Source of the DNA: Gordonia amarae NBRC 15530
GTDB taxonomy: Bacteria > Actinomycetota > Actinomycetes > Mycobacteriales > Mycobacteriaceae
DNA: 64,000 nucleotides
Assembly: GCF_000241345.1 (NCBI RefSeq)
Contig: NZ_BAED01000033.1
Coordinates: 124,001-188,000 of the forward strand
Reading direction: 5' to 3'
Shown: piece after piece, positions 1 to 8,217 of the stretch
Layout of the letters: every line of letters starts with the position of its first letter
Numbering within the stretch: position 1 is the first letter of the stretch
Position numbers and translations under genes: made by a program
Notes under the pieces: generated by a model
What the model was told of the DNA's origin: nothing
The model's input: only the letters and a program-made list of their open reading frames with translations
Databases searched by the model: none

Positions 1-271
1 AGATGGCGTCGATGTCGGGACGTTCCTCCCGGTCCACCTTGATGCACACGAAGCCGGCGTTCAGCTGCGCCGCCGTGCCCGCGTCCTCGAAAGACTCGTG
101 TGCCATCACATGGCACCAGTGGCACGCGGCGTATCCGACGCTCAGCAGCACCGGCACGTCCCGTCGGGCCGCCTCCGCGAACGCGTCGGCCCCCCACTCC
201 CACCACTCGACCGGATTACCGGCGTGCTGACGCAGGTACGGACTGGTCGACTCGGCGAGACGATTGCTCAT
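1..271 (-). CDS. DUF255/YyaL-type thioredoxin-domain protein, N-terminal part (cut by window edge)
   Basis: Only the first 90 residues are inside the window; the gene runs off the left edge. The N-terminus (start ATG at 269-271) reads [20 protein letters not shown] and continues to a CHWCHVM motif at residues 50-55. This is the hallmark of the DUF255 family, a thioredoxin-like domain normally fused to an (alpha/alpha)6 barrel, with about 650-700 residues in full. The CxxC is C50-x-x-C53. It starts 4 bp after the stop of the preceding membrane-protein gene, so it is the last visible member of the mca operon, as in the M. tuberculosis Rv1082-Rv1084 order. The exact cellular role of the family is not established. 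Confidence 0.9.
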   Translation of the reverse strand, partial: MSNRLAESTSPYLRQHAGNPVEWWEWGADAFAEAARRDVPVLLSVGYAACHWCHVMAHESFEDAGTAAQLNAGFVCIKVDREERPDIDAI

Positions 272-275
272 GGGG

Positions 276-602
276 TCACATGTCTGCGGACTTGTGGGGT
301 ACCGATTCCTGCGAGGGATCCGGGTTGCCCTCCGGCGAACCAGCGGTGCTCTCCGCGGCCGGTGCGCCCGCACCGGCCGGATCGGTGCCGTCGTCGAAGG
401 CCTGGTCGGCCTCGGGGTGGTCGGCGTCGAACGACTTGGGGAGCTTCTTGAGCTGGTTGTTCATCGACCAGATGAGCAGTGCCGTCGCGACGAGCAGCAG
501 CAGGATGATCAGCAGACCGAACGGCGACGACTTGCCGAACTCAGGGCCCTCCGGGCTGTCGACGGCCAGGATCAGGGTTGTCGTCTGCAGTGCTGTGGTC
601 AT
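276..602 (-). CDS. small single-pass membrane protein in the mca operon
   Basis: A protein of 108 residues. A short N-terminal segment is followed by one hydrophobic helix at about residues 27-46 ([18 protein letters not shown]) and an acidic, Pro/Glu/Ala-rich cytoplasmic or periplasmic tail. Its ATG shares one base with the mca stop (TGATG), so translation is probably coupled, and the DUF255 gene follows after 4 bp. Position and topology match the small Rv1083-like protein of mycobacteria. No catalytic motif is visible and no function can be assigned. Confidence 0.85.
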   Translation of the reverse strand: MTTALQTTTLILAVDSPEGPEFGKSSPFGLLIILLLLVATALLIWSMNNQLKKLPKSFDADHPEADQAFDDGTDPAGAGAPAAESTAGSPEGNPDPSQESVPHKSADM

Positions 603-1489
603 CACGGGGTCTCGATTCCGGCAAAGAGATCGGTCTCGGGGATCGAGGTCTGCACGCGGGTGCGGGCCAGCTCGTACTCCTCCGTCGGCCACAGCCGCCG
701 CTGCCATTCGGCGGGTACCGCGAAGAACACCCCGTTCGGATCGATCTGGGTGGCATGGGCGCGCAGCGCCTCGTCGCGCGCGGCGAAGTAGTCGTCGCAG
801 GTGATCTGCGTGGTGACCCGGCCCATCACATCGCCACCGCGGGCATCCCACCGGGCCAGCCATTCCTTGAACGGGCTTTCCTGGCCGTGCTTCTCGAACT
901 CGTCCGAGAAGGCCACCATGCGGGCGCGGAGGAAACCGTGCGTGTAGTAGAGCTTGGACACCGTCCACGGCTCGCCCGCGTCGGGGAACGACTCCGGGTC
1001 ACCGGAGCGGTCGTACGCCAGCATCGACACCTCGTGGCAGCGGATGTGGTCGGGGTGCGGGTATCCGCCGTGCTCGTCGTAGGTGATCATGACGTGTGGG
1101 CGGAACTCGCGGACCACCTTGACCAGCGCCTCGCCCGACTCCTCGAGCGGGATGGTCGCGAACGAGCCCTCGGGCAGCGGCGGCAGCGGGTCGCCTTCCG
1201 GAAGCCCGGAGTCGACGTAGCCCAGCCAGGTGTGCTGGACGCCGAGGGCGGCGGCCGCCTTGGCCATCTCCTCCTGCCGGACCTGCGTGATGTTCTCCTT
1301 GATCCCGGGACGATCCATCGCCGGATTCAGGATGTCACCGCGTTCCCCACCGGTGAGTGTGACGATCAGTACTTCGTGACCTTCGGCCGCATACTTCGCG
1401 GTCGTCGCCGCCCCCTTGGACGATTCGTCGTCGGGGTGGGCATGGACCGCCATGAGTCGAAGTCCGGACGGCCGGTCGAGATCGGTCAC
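602..1489 (-). CDS. mca: mycothiol S-conjugate amidase
   Basis: A 295-residue zinc amidase of the PIG-L/LmbE family. Mca cleaves mycothiol S-conjugates, releasing a mercapturic acid for export and GlcN-inositol for mycothiol resynthesis, so it detoxifies electrophiles in the cytoplasm. The HAHPDDE motif is at residues 16-22, and the second metal/active-site block GGYPHPDH with a following CHE is at 141-153. Length and the [11 protein letters not shown] block favour Mca over the deacetylase MshB, although the two are paralogues. The start is a GTG at 1487-1489. It is the first gene of a three-gene minus-strand operon and is divergent from the DUF4307 gene. Confidence 0.93.
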   Translation of the reverse strand: MTDLDRPSGLRLMAVHAHPDDESSKGAATTAKYAAEGHEVLIVTLTGGERGDILNPAMDRPGIKENITQVRQEEMAKAAAALGVQHTWLGYVDSGLPEGDPLPPLPEGSFATIPLEESGEALVKVVREFRPHVMITYDEHGGYPHPDHIRCHEVSMLAYDRSGDPESFPDAGEPWTVSKLYYTHGFLRARMVAFSDEFEKHGQESPFKEWLARWDARGGDVMGRVTTQITCDDYFAARDEALRAHATQIDPNGVFFAVPAEWQRRLWPTEEYELARTRVQTSIPETDLFAGIETP

Positions 1490-1539
1490 GCTTCCTCACC
1501 TTCAGCTACGTGTCTGGGCTCCATGGTAGGTATTGACGC

Positions 1540-1965
1540 GTGAGTAGCGGACCCCGGGCCACATACCCCCCCGAACGATCCCCCCAGAGTAAGCGTCGCT
1601 GGTTCATAGCCGGGTCGGCGTTCGTGGTGATCGCCGGAGTGGCACTCGCAGTGTTCGCCTACTTCAAATTCGCCGAAACCGACGTCAAGGGTGAGGCCAC
1701 CGGCTACGAGATCATCGACTCGCACACCGTGGCCGTCCAGTTCACCCTGACCAGGCCCGATCCGTCACAACCGGCCGCCTGCGTGGTCCGCGGACGTTCC
1801 CTCGACGGCAGCGAGACGGGTCGTCGCGAGATCCTGATCCCCCCGGGCCATGACACCCAGGTCGGGTTCAAGACCAGGGTGCAGACCTCGCAACCGCCCG
1901 TCATCGGCGAGGTGTTCGGGTGCACGACGAAGATTCCCGCCTATCTGAAAGCAGACAAAGAGTGA
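1540..1965 (+). CDS. DUF4307 membrane protein
   Basis: A protein of 141 residues with a GTG start at 1540. A positively charged N-terminus (QSKRRW) precedes one transmembrane helix at about residues 21-42, followed by a beta-rich outer domain of about 95 residues with two cysteines (one in the PAACVVRG block, one in FGCTT). This is the DUF4307 family found in mycolate actinobacteria beside mca and greA (Rv1081c type). Its stop overlaps the GTG of the next gene. The function is unknown. An extracytoplasmic domain anchored by an uncleaved helix is the likely topology. Confidence 0.87.
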   Translation: MSSGPRATYPPERSPQSKRRWFIAGSAFVVIAGVALAVFAYFKFAETDVKGEATGYEIIDSHTVAVQFTLTRPDPSQPAACVVRGRSLDGSETGRREILIPPGHDTQVGFKTRVQTSQPPVIGEVFGCTTKIPAYLKADKE

Positions 1966-2774
1966 CAGAACCCACAGGTCGTCCCGCTCCCGGCCCCGAA
2001 GAGTCTGGGCAGGTCGCGAACACCGCACATCCCAGGCGTGCAGTCTTCGCGGCCGTTTCCAGCCCGTACCTACCGATGCTGATGGCCGCGTTCGTCGGCG
2101 TGATGCTGATCAGCAACATCACCGGCACCAAAGGTGTCGTTCTTTTCGACAGTTGGCTCCACCTCGATCTGGGGCCCATCAAGATGGACGGCCTCGTCAC
2201 CGACGGCGCGTTCTACCTCTTCCCTCTCGCATACGTCCTAGGCGACGTGATCAGCGAGGTCTACGGATTCCGTGCCATGCGCCGGACCATTCTCAGCGGT
2301 TTCGCCGTGCTGCTCGTGGCGTCGCTGTGTTTCTGGATCACCATCGAACTGCCCGCCGCCGACTTCTATGAGGGGCAGCAGGCATTCCGCGACGTCGCCG
2401 GAGTCGTTCCGCAGTTCCTCGCCGCGGGCCTGGCCGGATATGTCGTCGGCGAATTCCTCAACTCGTATGTTCTGGTGAAGATGAAGGAACGCAGCGGCGA
2501 GGGCCGGCTGTGGGCCCGCCTCATCTCCTCGACCGTGGTGGGCGAACTGGCCGACACGGTCGTGTTCTGCTCGATCGCGGCCACCGCGCTCGGTATCTCG
2601 ACGTGGGGTGACTTCGCCAATTACACCGTCGTCGGTTTCGTGTGGAAGACGCTGGTCGAGATCCTGGTCATGCCCATCACCTATCTGGTGGTCAACCGGC
2701 TTAAACTCGCCGAACCGTCCTACCGCGAAGCCCTGTGTGAGCAGAGCCGGGCGGCGGTGCCGGCGGGCGCCTGA
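1962..2774 (+). CDS. queuosine precursor transporter (YhhQ/VUT family)
   Basis: A 270-residue polytopic membrane protein of the DUF165/VUT family, whose characterised members import queuosine precursors (preQ0/preQ1). About six hydrophobic helices are visible, beginning with MLMAAFVGVMLISNITGTK. The family signature FPLAYVLGDVISEVYGFRAMRR follows, and the VYGF segment is typical. The chosen start is GTG 1962, which overlaps the DUF4307 stop (GTGA) and implies coupling. An upstream in-frame ATG at 1920 would lie deep inside the previous gene. No queuosine salvage genes are nearby, so the substrate comes from the family. Confidence 0.85.
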   Translation: MTEPTGRPAPGPEESGQVANTAHPRRAVFAAVSSPYLPMLMAAFVGVMLISNITGTKGVVLFDSWLHLDLGPIKMDGLVTDGAFYLFPLAYVLGDVISEVYGFRAMRRTILSGFAVLLVASLCFWITIELPAADFYEGQQAFRDVAGVVPQFLAAGLAGYVVGEFLNSYVLVKMKERSGEGRLWARLISSTVVGELADTVVFCSIAATALGISTWGDFANYTVVGFVWKTLVEILVMPITYLVVNRLKLAEPSYREALCEQSRAAVPAGA

Positions 2775-2974
2775 GCCTCCTGGCACATTGCTCAGGTGTG
2801 CAGCTATCCGACTGTGAAGTGTGATCTGCGTCGTCCGATCTGATACGATCGTGGGATATACACGGCTCCGCGAGGGGTCGTGTTGCTGCATTTAGAGCAG
2901 TCCACATGCCTCGGCGAGCGTACCGGACCACGGTGGGTTCGAACTGGGGGCGCGGACGACACAAAGGAGTGACC

Positions 2975-3469
2975 ATGACCGACACCCAGGTGACCTGGCT
3001 GACCCAGGAGTCGCACGACCGCCTGAAGGGTGAGCTCGACTCGCTCATCGCCAACCGCCCGGTCATTGCCGCCGAGATCAACGAGCGCCGCGAAGAGGGC
3101 GACCTCAAGGAGAACGGTGGCTACCATGCTGCCCGCGAAGAGCAGGGCCAGCAGGAGGCGCGGATCCGCCAATTGCAGGATCTGCTCAACAACGCCAAGG
3201 TCGGCGAGGCCCCGACGCAGTCGGGTGTGGCGCTGCCCGGTTCGGTGGTCAAGGTCTATTACGACGGCGATGAGAGCGACACGGAGACCTTCCTGATCGC
3301 CACCCGTGAGGAAAGCGCCAAGGACAGCGACATCGAGACCTACTCGCCGAGCTCCCCCCTCGGTGCGGCGCTCATCGACGCCAAGGTCGGCGAGTCGCGC
3401 GAATACACCGTGCCCAGCGGCGCGACGGTCAAGGTGACCCTCGTCAGCGCCGAGCCGTACCACAGCTGA
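2975..3469 (+). CDS. greA: transcription elongation factor GreA
   Basis: A protein of 164 residues. GreA binds the RNA polymerase secondary channel and stimulates cleavage of backtracked RNA. The N-terminal coiled coil (about residues 10-75) carries the acidic tip in the loop [18 protein letters not shown]. The C-terminal FKBP-like domain ends in SAEPYHS. The start ATG at 2975 is chosen because AAAGGAG lies 6 bp upstream and the product then begins [11 protein letters not shown], as in mycobacterial GreA. The longer frame from 2906 has no support. The gene is followed by a strong intrinsic terminator. Confidence 0.96.
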   Translation: MTDTQVTWLTQESHDRLKGELDSLIANRPVIAAEINERREEGDLKENGGYHAAREEQGQQEARIRQLQDLLNNAKVGEAPTQSGVALPGSVVKVYYDGDESDTETFLIATREESAKDSDIETYSPSSPLGAALIDAKVGESREYTVPSGATVKVTLVSAEPYHS

Positions 3470-3498
3470 CGCACACCCAGCCAGACTCACGCGCGCGA

Positions 3499-3543
3499 AG
3501 CCTGCGGGTTGCTGCCGATCCCGGTAGCAACCCGCAGGCTTTT
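3499..3543 (+). terminator. intrinsic terminator of greA
   Basis: A perfect 15-bp stem: AGCCTGCGGGTTGCT at 3499-3513 pairs with 3526-3540 across a 12-nt loop, followed by TTT and then a T-containing stretch. It lies 30 bp after the greA stop on the same strand. Confidence 0.85.
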
Positions 3544-3558
3544 GGCGTTTCGACATTG

Positions 3559-3600
3559 GTGCACGTTCGTGCACTACACCGGTAATGCACGAACGTGCAT
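3559..3600. promoter_or_regulatory. pair of 16-bp dyads, candidate operator
   Basis: GTGCACGTTCGTGCAC (3559-3574) and ATGCACGAACGTGCAT (3585-3600) are each palindromic around a central TT or AA. Their 14-bp cores are also reverse complements of each other. The centres are 26 bp apart. This looks like two binding sites for a dimeric repressor. It lies just past the greA terminator and about 170 bp before a small membrane-protein ORF. The regulator is unknown. Confidence 0.5.
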
Positions 3601-3766
3601 CCGATATTGAGCTCAAGTACGCCGAGAATCGGGACCAAAGTCCCAAATTTAGGGTTTTGTATCCGTCGAATGCTGGGTATCAGCGCTGGTCAGGGTAGTG
3701 TCTTAACAGCATCTTCACGATGCTTAATTTACTGTTTAGTAACGTTCCTGATGGTGTGGTGACGAG

Positions 3767-3970
3767 TTGATCGGTCTGTCGTTCATGGTGGCGCTGTTTG
3801 TCGTCACCGCGACTTTCGTCATCGTCGCCGGATTCACCCATCACGATCAGCCGCAGATCGCGCCCGCCCCGGTGCCATCGGCCCTGCGGCCCGCACCCCC
3901 GGAACTGGTCGCGATGCTGCCCGTGCACGTCGCCGAGCGGGGCGTCGGCATGGTTGTCTGCAGCCGCTGA
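3767..3970 (+). CDS. small single-pass membrane protein, tentative
   Basis: A possible 67-residue protein from a TTG start at 3767 (an ATG at 3785 would give 61). The first 25 residues form a hydrophobic helix (VALFVVTATFVIVAG), followed by a Pro/Ala-rich tail. It ends 4 bp before the convergent PAP2 gene. The region upstream (about 3600-3766) is noticeably AT-rich for this genome and contains a small hairpin at AGCATC/GATGCT plus the dyad pair, so an expressed unit is plausible. Against it, the ribosome binding site is weak and there is no recognised family. Confidence 0.4.
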   Translation: MIGLSFMVALFVVTATFVIVAGFTHHDQPQIAPAPVPSALRPAPPELVAMLPVHVAERGVGMVVCSR

Positions 3971-3974
3971 CGCC

Positions 3975-4898
3975 CTAGCGGTCCGGTTCCTCGGCGGCGA
4001 ACGCCGACGAGATCTGCGGCAGCGTACCGCGAACCACGATGTCCTCGGGCGCGAGCGCCTCGGCGGTGACCGCCTCCGTATCCTTGCGGCCGAAGACCTG
4101 CGCGAACACCGCACTCCACGGCGTGTACACGATCGCGACCGCGACGGCGATGACCGCCATGATGGCGACTGCGTCGAGGAGGTAGTGGTTGGCGGTGATC
4201 ATCACCACGAGGATCGTCGAGATCGGGTAGCAGACGCCGAGCACCCTGACCCAGGTCCGCCGCGCGTACAGGAAGATCATCAGGCCACACCAGATGGCCC
4301 AGCCGCAATGCAGCGACGGCATCGCCGCGAACTGGTTGCTCAGCGACTCCGGCCCCGGCGATCCCGACGGACTCCACCAGCCCCACGACGAGGTCTGTGC
4401 GAGAGTGTCGACGAAACCGTCATACATGCGCGGCGGGGCCGTGGGCATCATGTAGAACCCGGCCAGCGCCCCCAGCGTGGTCAGGATCAGCACGAACGAC
4501 CCGCGCCGGTATCCGGCCTTGTTGGTGACGAACAACCACACCGCGGTTCCGATCGTCATCCACCAGTGCAGCGTGTGATAGTGCAGCGAGGCGACGTCCC
4601 GGACGATCGTGACGTGCTCACCGAATTTGTTGAGCGACATCTCGATGTCGATGTGGAGCTTCTTCTCCAGATCCAGGACCGCGGTCCCGTGCCGGAATGC
4701 CGGATCGATCTCTTTGCCGCCGAGGTTCCGGATGTAGGAGTACACGCGGTAGATCGAGTAGATGACGGCCAGTTCCAGCCACCACCTGGGCACCGAGAAG
4801 TAGCTCCGCGCCCAGGTCAGCCACAAGCGCACACGCGCACCACGGCCCGCCTGATCAGCGGGCCGGGTCTGCGTATCGTCTTGTGCCGTTATGGACAT
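3975..4898 (-). CDS. PAP2-superfamily inositol phosphotransferase-like membrane protein
   Basis: A 307-residue polytopic protein of the PAP2_3 (Aur1/inositolphosphotransferase-like) group. The PAP2 catalytic pieces are visible: PSLHCGW at about residue 208 (the SGH-equivalent block) and TANHYLLDA at about 249, with the conserved His and Asp. Five or six hydrophobic helices surround them. Such enzymes dephosphorylate or transfer head groups of polyprenyl or phosphatidyl lipids at the outer membrane face. It is divergent from a GT87-like gene, so a role in envelope lipid or glycolipid assembly is reasonable, but the substrate is unknown. The start is ATG at 4896-4898. Confidence 0.8.
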   Translation of the reverse strand: MSITAQDDTQTRPADQAGRGARVRLWLTWARSYFSVPRWWLELAVIYSIYRVYSYIRNLGGKEIDPAFRHGTAVLDLEKKLHIDIEMSLNKFGEHVTIVRDVASLHYHTLHWWMTIGTAVWLFVTNKAGYRRGSFVLILTTLGALAGFYMMPTAPPRMYDGFVDTLAQTSSWGWWSPSGSPGPESLSNQFAAMPSLHCGWAIWCGLMIFLYARRTWVRVLGVCYPISTILVVMITANHYLLDAVAIMAVIAVAVAIVYTPWSAVFAQVFGRKDTEAVTAEALAPEDIVVRGTLPQISSAFAAEEPDR

Positions 4899-4987
4899 GG
4901 CCTCCCCACGGGTAACGTCTGGGTGAAATCTTCAGGCACACACATGTGCAACTCACCGACCACCAAGAGTAACGCTTAGGTATCCAG

Positions 4988-6322
4988 ATGCTTGACGACG
5001 CACTTCTCCACGGCCTCTACAGGCGTGTGGGAACGCGGCATATCGAGGCCACCGCGTACCTGTTGTTCGGTTGCGGCGCGTACCTCGTGTACGTCCTGTC
5101 CGGCTTCGACACGCACGTCACCTGGGCACATTCGGCGGCCATCGGGTACTGTATCGCCGCATTCGTCGGACTTGCCCCGATCAACCTCGGCATCTCGCGC
5201 ACGGCGCTGGCACGGGTGGTGGCCACCATCGGATCGGTTATTGTGCCGTTCATCACACTGACGTCCGGGCAGTATCCGATGCAGAGCGAGATCAACGTCG
5301 TCGCCCGCTCCGGCGACCTACTGCTGCGCAACGGCATCCCGTATCTGCCCGACGCCACCAACGTCACCGACATCAACCCGTACCTGCCGATGATGGCGGT
5401 GTTCGGGGTACCACGCGCACTGCTCGCCCGCACCGGCATCGACCCGGGCAGCGCCTGGAACGCGGTCGGTGACCCACGCCTGTGGTGCGCGCTGATCGCG
5501 GGCATCGCGATCTGGGGGTCGCTGCGGATCCTCGGCTCACTGAACTGGTGGAGCGCCGGCGCCGCGCTGCTCCTGGTCGCCTCGCCGACGGTCGCCCTGG
5601 AACTGTGCGCCAGCGGCGTCGACCTTCCGCTGGCGGGTTTCCTGATCCTGACGCTGGCCCTGGTGTCCCGGCAGCGCCTGGTCGCCGGTGCGATCTGCCT
5701 CGCGGCGGCATTCGCCATCAAGTGGGTCGCATTGCTGGCCCTGCCCATCGTCGCGGCCTTCCTGCTGACCAGGTTCGGTCGCGGGGCTGTGCTGAAGTTC
5801 GTGGCGGTCCTGTCCGTCGCGTCGGTCACGTTCGTCATCCCGGCGATGCTCGCGCTGCCGGACACCATCGCCCAGGTATTCGAGTTCCCGACCGGTCATG
5901 GACCCGTCAGCACGCCGGCGCGCAGCCCGATGCCCGGTGTGCTGCTGGCCGAGTTCGGACCCGCGGGCCGCAACGCCGACATGGTTCTGCTCGCGGTGTG
6001 CGGGGCACTCATCGCGCTGTCGCTGCTGCGGAATCCGCCGCGCTCCTTCTCGGCGCTGGCGGGCTACGTGGCAGTGGGCCTGACCTGCTTCTTCCTACTC
6101 GCCCCCGTCGGCCGGTTCGGCTACCTGCTCATCCCGATGCTGCTGATCGGGATGGCCGTCATCGACCACCGGCGCACGCATTCGCACCAGACGATGCTGG
6201 CCCGTCATCTCAGGGTGATGGCGTCCACGCCGATCCTGCTGGAGCGGTTCGCGCCGGCCACGGCGATCGCCGCCCGGCCGTGGCGCCGGCTCCTCCCGAC
6301 AGCGCACGCGAGGGCCGCGTAA
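4988..6322 (+). CDS. polytopic GT-C-fold glycosyltransferase-like protein (GT87/DUF2029-like)
   Basis: A 444-residue protein with about 10 hydrophobic helices. The first large extracytoplasmic loop contains acidic positions (QSEINVVARSGDLLLRNGIPYLPD), where GT-C enzymes place their catalytic Asp/Glu. The pattern of a loop followed by YLPMMAVFGVPRALL resembles the polyprenol-phosphate-mannose-dependent GT87 enzymes that build PIMs, lipomannan and arabinan in Mycobacteriales. Assignment to a specific enzyme is not possible by eye. It is divergent from the PAP2 gene, with 89 bp between them. No strong ribosome binding site precedes the ATG. Confidence 0.6.
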   Translation: MLDDALLHGLYRRVGTRHIEATAYLLFGCGAYLVYVLSGFDTHVTWAHSAAIGYCIAAFVGLAPINLGISRTALARVVATIGSVIVPFITLTSGQYPMQSEINVVARSGDLLLRNGIPYLPDATNVTDINPYLPMMAVFGVPRALLARTGIDPGSAWNAVGDPRLWCALIAGIAIWGSLRILGSLNWWSAGAALLLVASPTVALELCASGVDLPLAGFLILTLALVSRQRLVAGAICLAAAFAIKWVALLALPIVAAFLLTRFGRGAVLKFVAVLSVASVTFVIPAMLALPDTIAQVFEFPTGHGPVSTPARSPMPGVLLAEFGPAGRNADMVLLAVCGALIALSLLRNPPRSFSALAGYVAVGLTCFFLLAPVGRFGYLLIPMLLIGMAVIDHRRTHSHQTMLARHLRVMASTPILLERFAPATAIAARPWRRLLPTAHARAA

Positions 6323-6367
6323 GCCGGTGTAAGTCTCGCGACAGGTGCACCGCGCATCGTTGTCGCC

Positions 6368-7366
6368 ATGACACACGACACAACCCCTCGACATGAGATC
6401 ACCGGGGAGCCGGCCATCGAGGCCACCAGCCTGGTGAAGCACTTCGGCGACACCCACGCCGTCAACGGCGTCGACCTGACCGTCCCGACCGGATCGGTGT
6501 ACGGCGTCCTCGGACCGAACGGTGCCGGAAAGACGACCACCGTGAGCATGCTCGCGACCCTGCTGCGTCCCGACGCCGGCAGTGCGAAGGTGTTCGGCTA
6601 CGACGTCGTCGACGACGCCGTGGCCGTCCGCTCGCTCGTCGGCGTCACCGGGCAGTACGCATCGGTCGATGAGGACCTGACCGCGATGCAGAATCTGGTG
6701 CTGTTCGCGCGGCTGCTCGGCTTCTCCCGGGCCCGGGCCCGCAGCCGCGCCGGCGAACTCCTGGAGGCGTTCGCGCTGACCGAGGCCACCAACCGCCCCC
6801 TCAAGGAGTTCTCGGGCGGTATGCGCCGGCGGCTCGACCTGGCGGCCAGCCTCATCGACACCCCGCCGCTGCTGTTCCTCGACGAGCCGACCACCGGCCT
6901 CGACCCACGCACCCGGGCGCAGATGTGGGACACGATCCGCGATCTGGTCAAGCAGGGTTCGACGGTGCTGCTCACCACGCAGTATCTCGACGAGGCCGAT
7001 CAGCTCGCCGACCGGATCGCCGTCATCGACCACGGGGTGGTGATCGCCGACGGCACCGCCGACGAACTCAAACAGTCCGTCGGCTCGACCACGCTGCAAC
7101 TGACGCCGGCCGACCGCGCCGACGCCCCGCGGGTGCTCGAGATCGTCGACCGGTTCCTGGGCGGCGCCGCCCTGAGCCCCGAGGCAGCCCGGGTCACCGC
7201 GGGCCTGAACCGCTCCGACGTGGTGCCCGACATCCTGATCGCCTTGCGCGAGAACAATATCGAGATCGATGAGATCAACGTCCAGAAGCCGACGCTCGAC
7301 GAGGTGTTCCTCACCATCACCGGCAAGTCGGCGACTGCCGACGACGAGACCAAGGAGGTGGCCTGA
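6368..7366 (+). CDS. DrrA-type ABC transporter ATP-binding subunit
   Basis: A 332-residue ATPase. Walker A GPNGAGKTT is at residues 49-57, the signature FSGGM at 148-152 and Walker B LLFLDEPT at 168-175, with a C-terminal daunorubicin-type extension of about 100 residues (DUF4162-like). It pairs with the ABC-2 permease gene that starts just after its stop; AAGGAGG in its own 3' end serves that permease. DrrAB pairs export drugs or lipids. The convergent SARP regulator next door suggests a specialised metabolite, but no biosynthetic genes are in the window. Confidence 0.88.
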   Translation: MTHDTTPRHEITGEPAIEATSLVKHFGDTHAVNGVDLTVPTGSVYGVLGPNGAGKTTTVSMLATLLRPDAGSAKVFGYDVVDDAVAVRSLVGVTGQYASVDEDLTAMQNLVLFARLLGFSRARARSRAGELLEAFALTEATNRPLKEFSGGMRRRLDLAASLIDTPPLLFLDEPTTGLDPRTRAQMWDTIRDLVKQGSTVLLTTQYLDEADQLADRIAVIDHGVVIADGTADELKQSVGSTTLQLTPADRADAPRVLEIVDRFLGGAALSPEAARVTAGLNRSDVVPDILIALRENNIEIDEINVQKPTLDEVFLTITGKSATADDETKEVA

Positions 7367-7367
7367 C

Positions 7368-8210
7368 ATGACCACGACAACACCGCAGACCAACCCCGAC
7401 CACCGGCCGGCGATCCGTACCGAATCGGCCCGGCTGCACGCGAAAACGTCTGTCTCCCTTTCTGAGACGATCGCACAGTCGTTTTCGATGGCCTACCGGG
7501 GCGTGCTGAAGATCCGGCACAATCCCGAGCAGCTCTTCGACGTCACGTTCCAGCCGATCATCTTCACCCTGCTGTTCACCTACGTGTTCGGCGGTGCGAT
7601 CAGCGGCGACGTGAAGTCGTATCTGCCGGTGATCATCCCGGGCATCATGGTGCAGACGGTGATTCTGACCTCGATCGTCACCGGAACCCAGTTGCGCGAA
7701 GACATGGACAAGGGCGTGTTCGACCGGTTCCGGTCACTGCCTATCGCCCGGATCAGCCCACTGGCCGGTGCGCTGCTCGCCGACGTGATCCGCTACTTCG
7801 TCGCCACCGTCCTGACGGTGATCATGGGCCTCATCATGGGCTGGCGGCCCGACGCCTTCGGGGTTGTGGCATCAGCACTGCTGATCATGGTGTGCAGCTT
7901 CGCACTGTCCTGGATCTTCGCGCTGATGGGCTGCCTGATGAGCAAAGCCTCCGCGGTGCAGGGTGTCTCGATGATGATCATGTTCCCGCTCACCTTCGCC
8001 TCCAATGCCTTCGTTCCCGCCGACACAATGCCCGGCTGGATGCAGGCGTGGGTCAAGGTCAACCCGGTCAGCCATCTGGTGAGCGCGGTGCGTGACCTGA
8101 CCACCGACGGTCATGCGAGTTCGCATGTGGGCTGGTCACTGCTCGGGGCCGCGGTGGTGACCGCGATCTTCGCCCCGCTGGCGGTGCGTGCCTACATGCG
8201 CAACGCCTGA
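7368..8210 (+). CDS. DrrB-type ABC-2 permease
   Basis: A 280-residue permease with six hydrophobic segments and the ABC-2 block GVFDRFRSLPIARISPLAGALLAD, typical of DrrB. The start is ATG 7368, with AAGGAGG at 7352-7358 located inside the end of the ATPase gene; the longer frame from 7269 would overlap that gene by 98 bp. It forms the membrane half of the exporter with the preceding ATPase. It ends 7 bp before the convergent SARP gene, with no terminator visible between them. Confidence 0.87.
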   Translation: MTTTTPQTNPDHRPAIRTESARLHAKTSVSLSETIAQSFSMAYRGVLKIRHNPEQLFDVTFQPIIFTLLFTYVFGGAISGDVKSYLPVIIPGIMVQTVILTSIVTGTQLREDMDKGVFDRFRSLPIARISPLAGALLADVIRYFVATVLTVIMGLIMGWRPDAFGVVASALLIMVCSFALSWIFALMGCLMSKASAVQGVSMMIMFPLTFASNAFVPADTMPGWMQAWVKVNPVSHLVSAVRDLTTDGHASSHVGWSLLGAAVVTAIFAPLAVRAYMRNA

Positions 8211-8217
8211 CAGCCCG

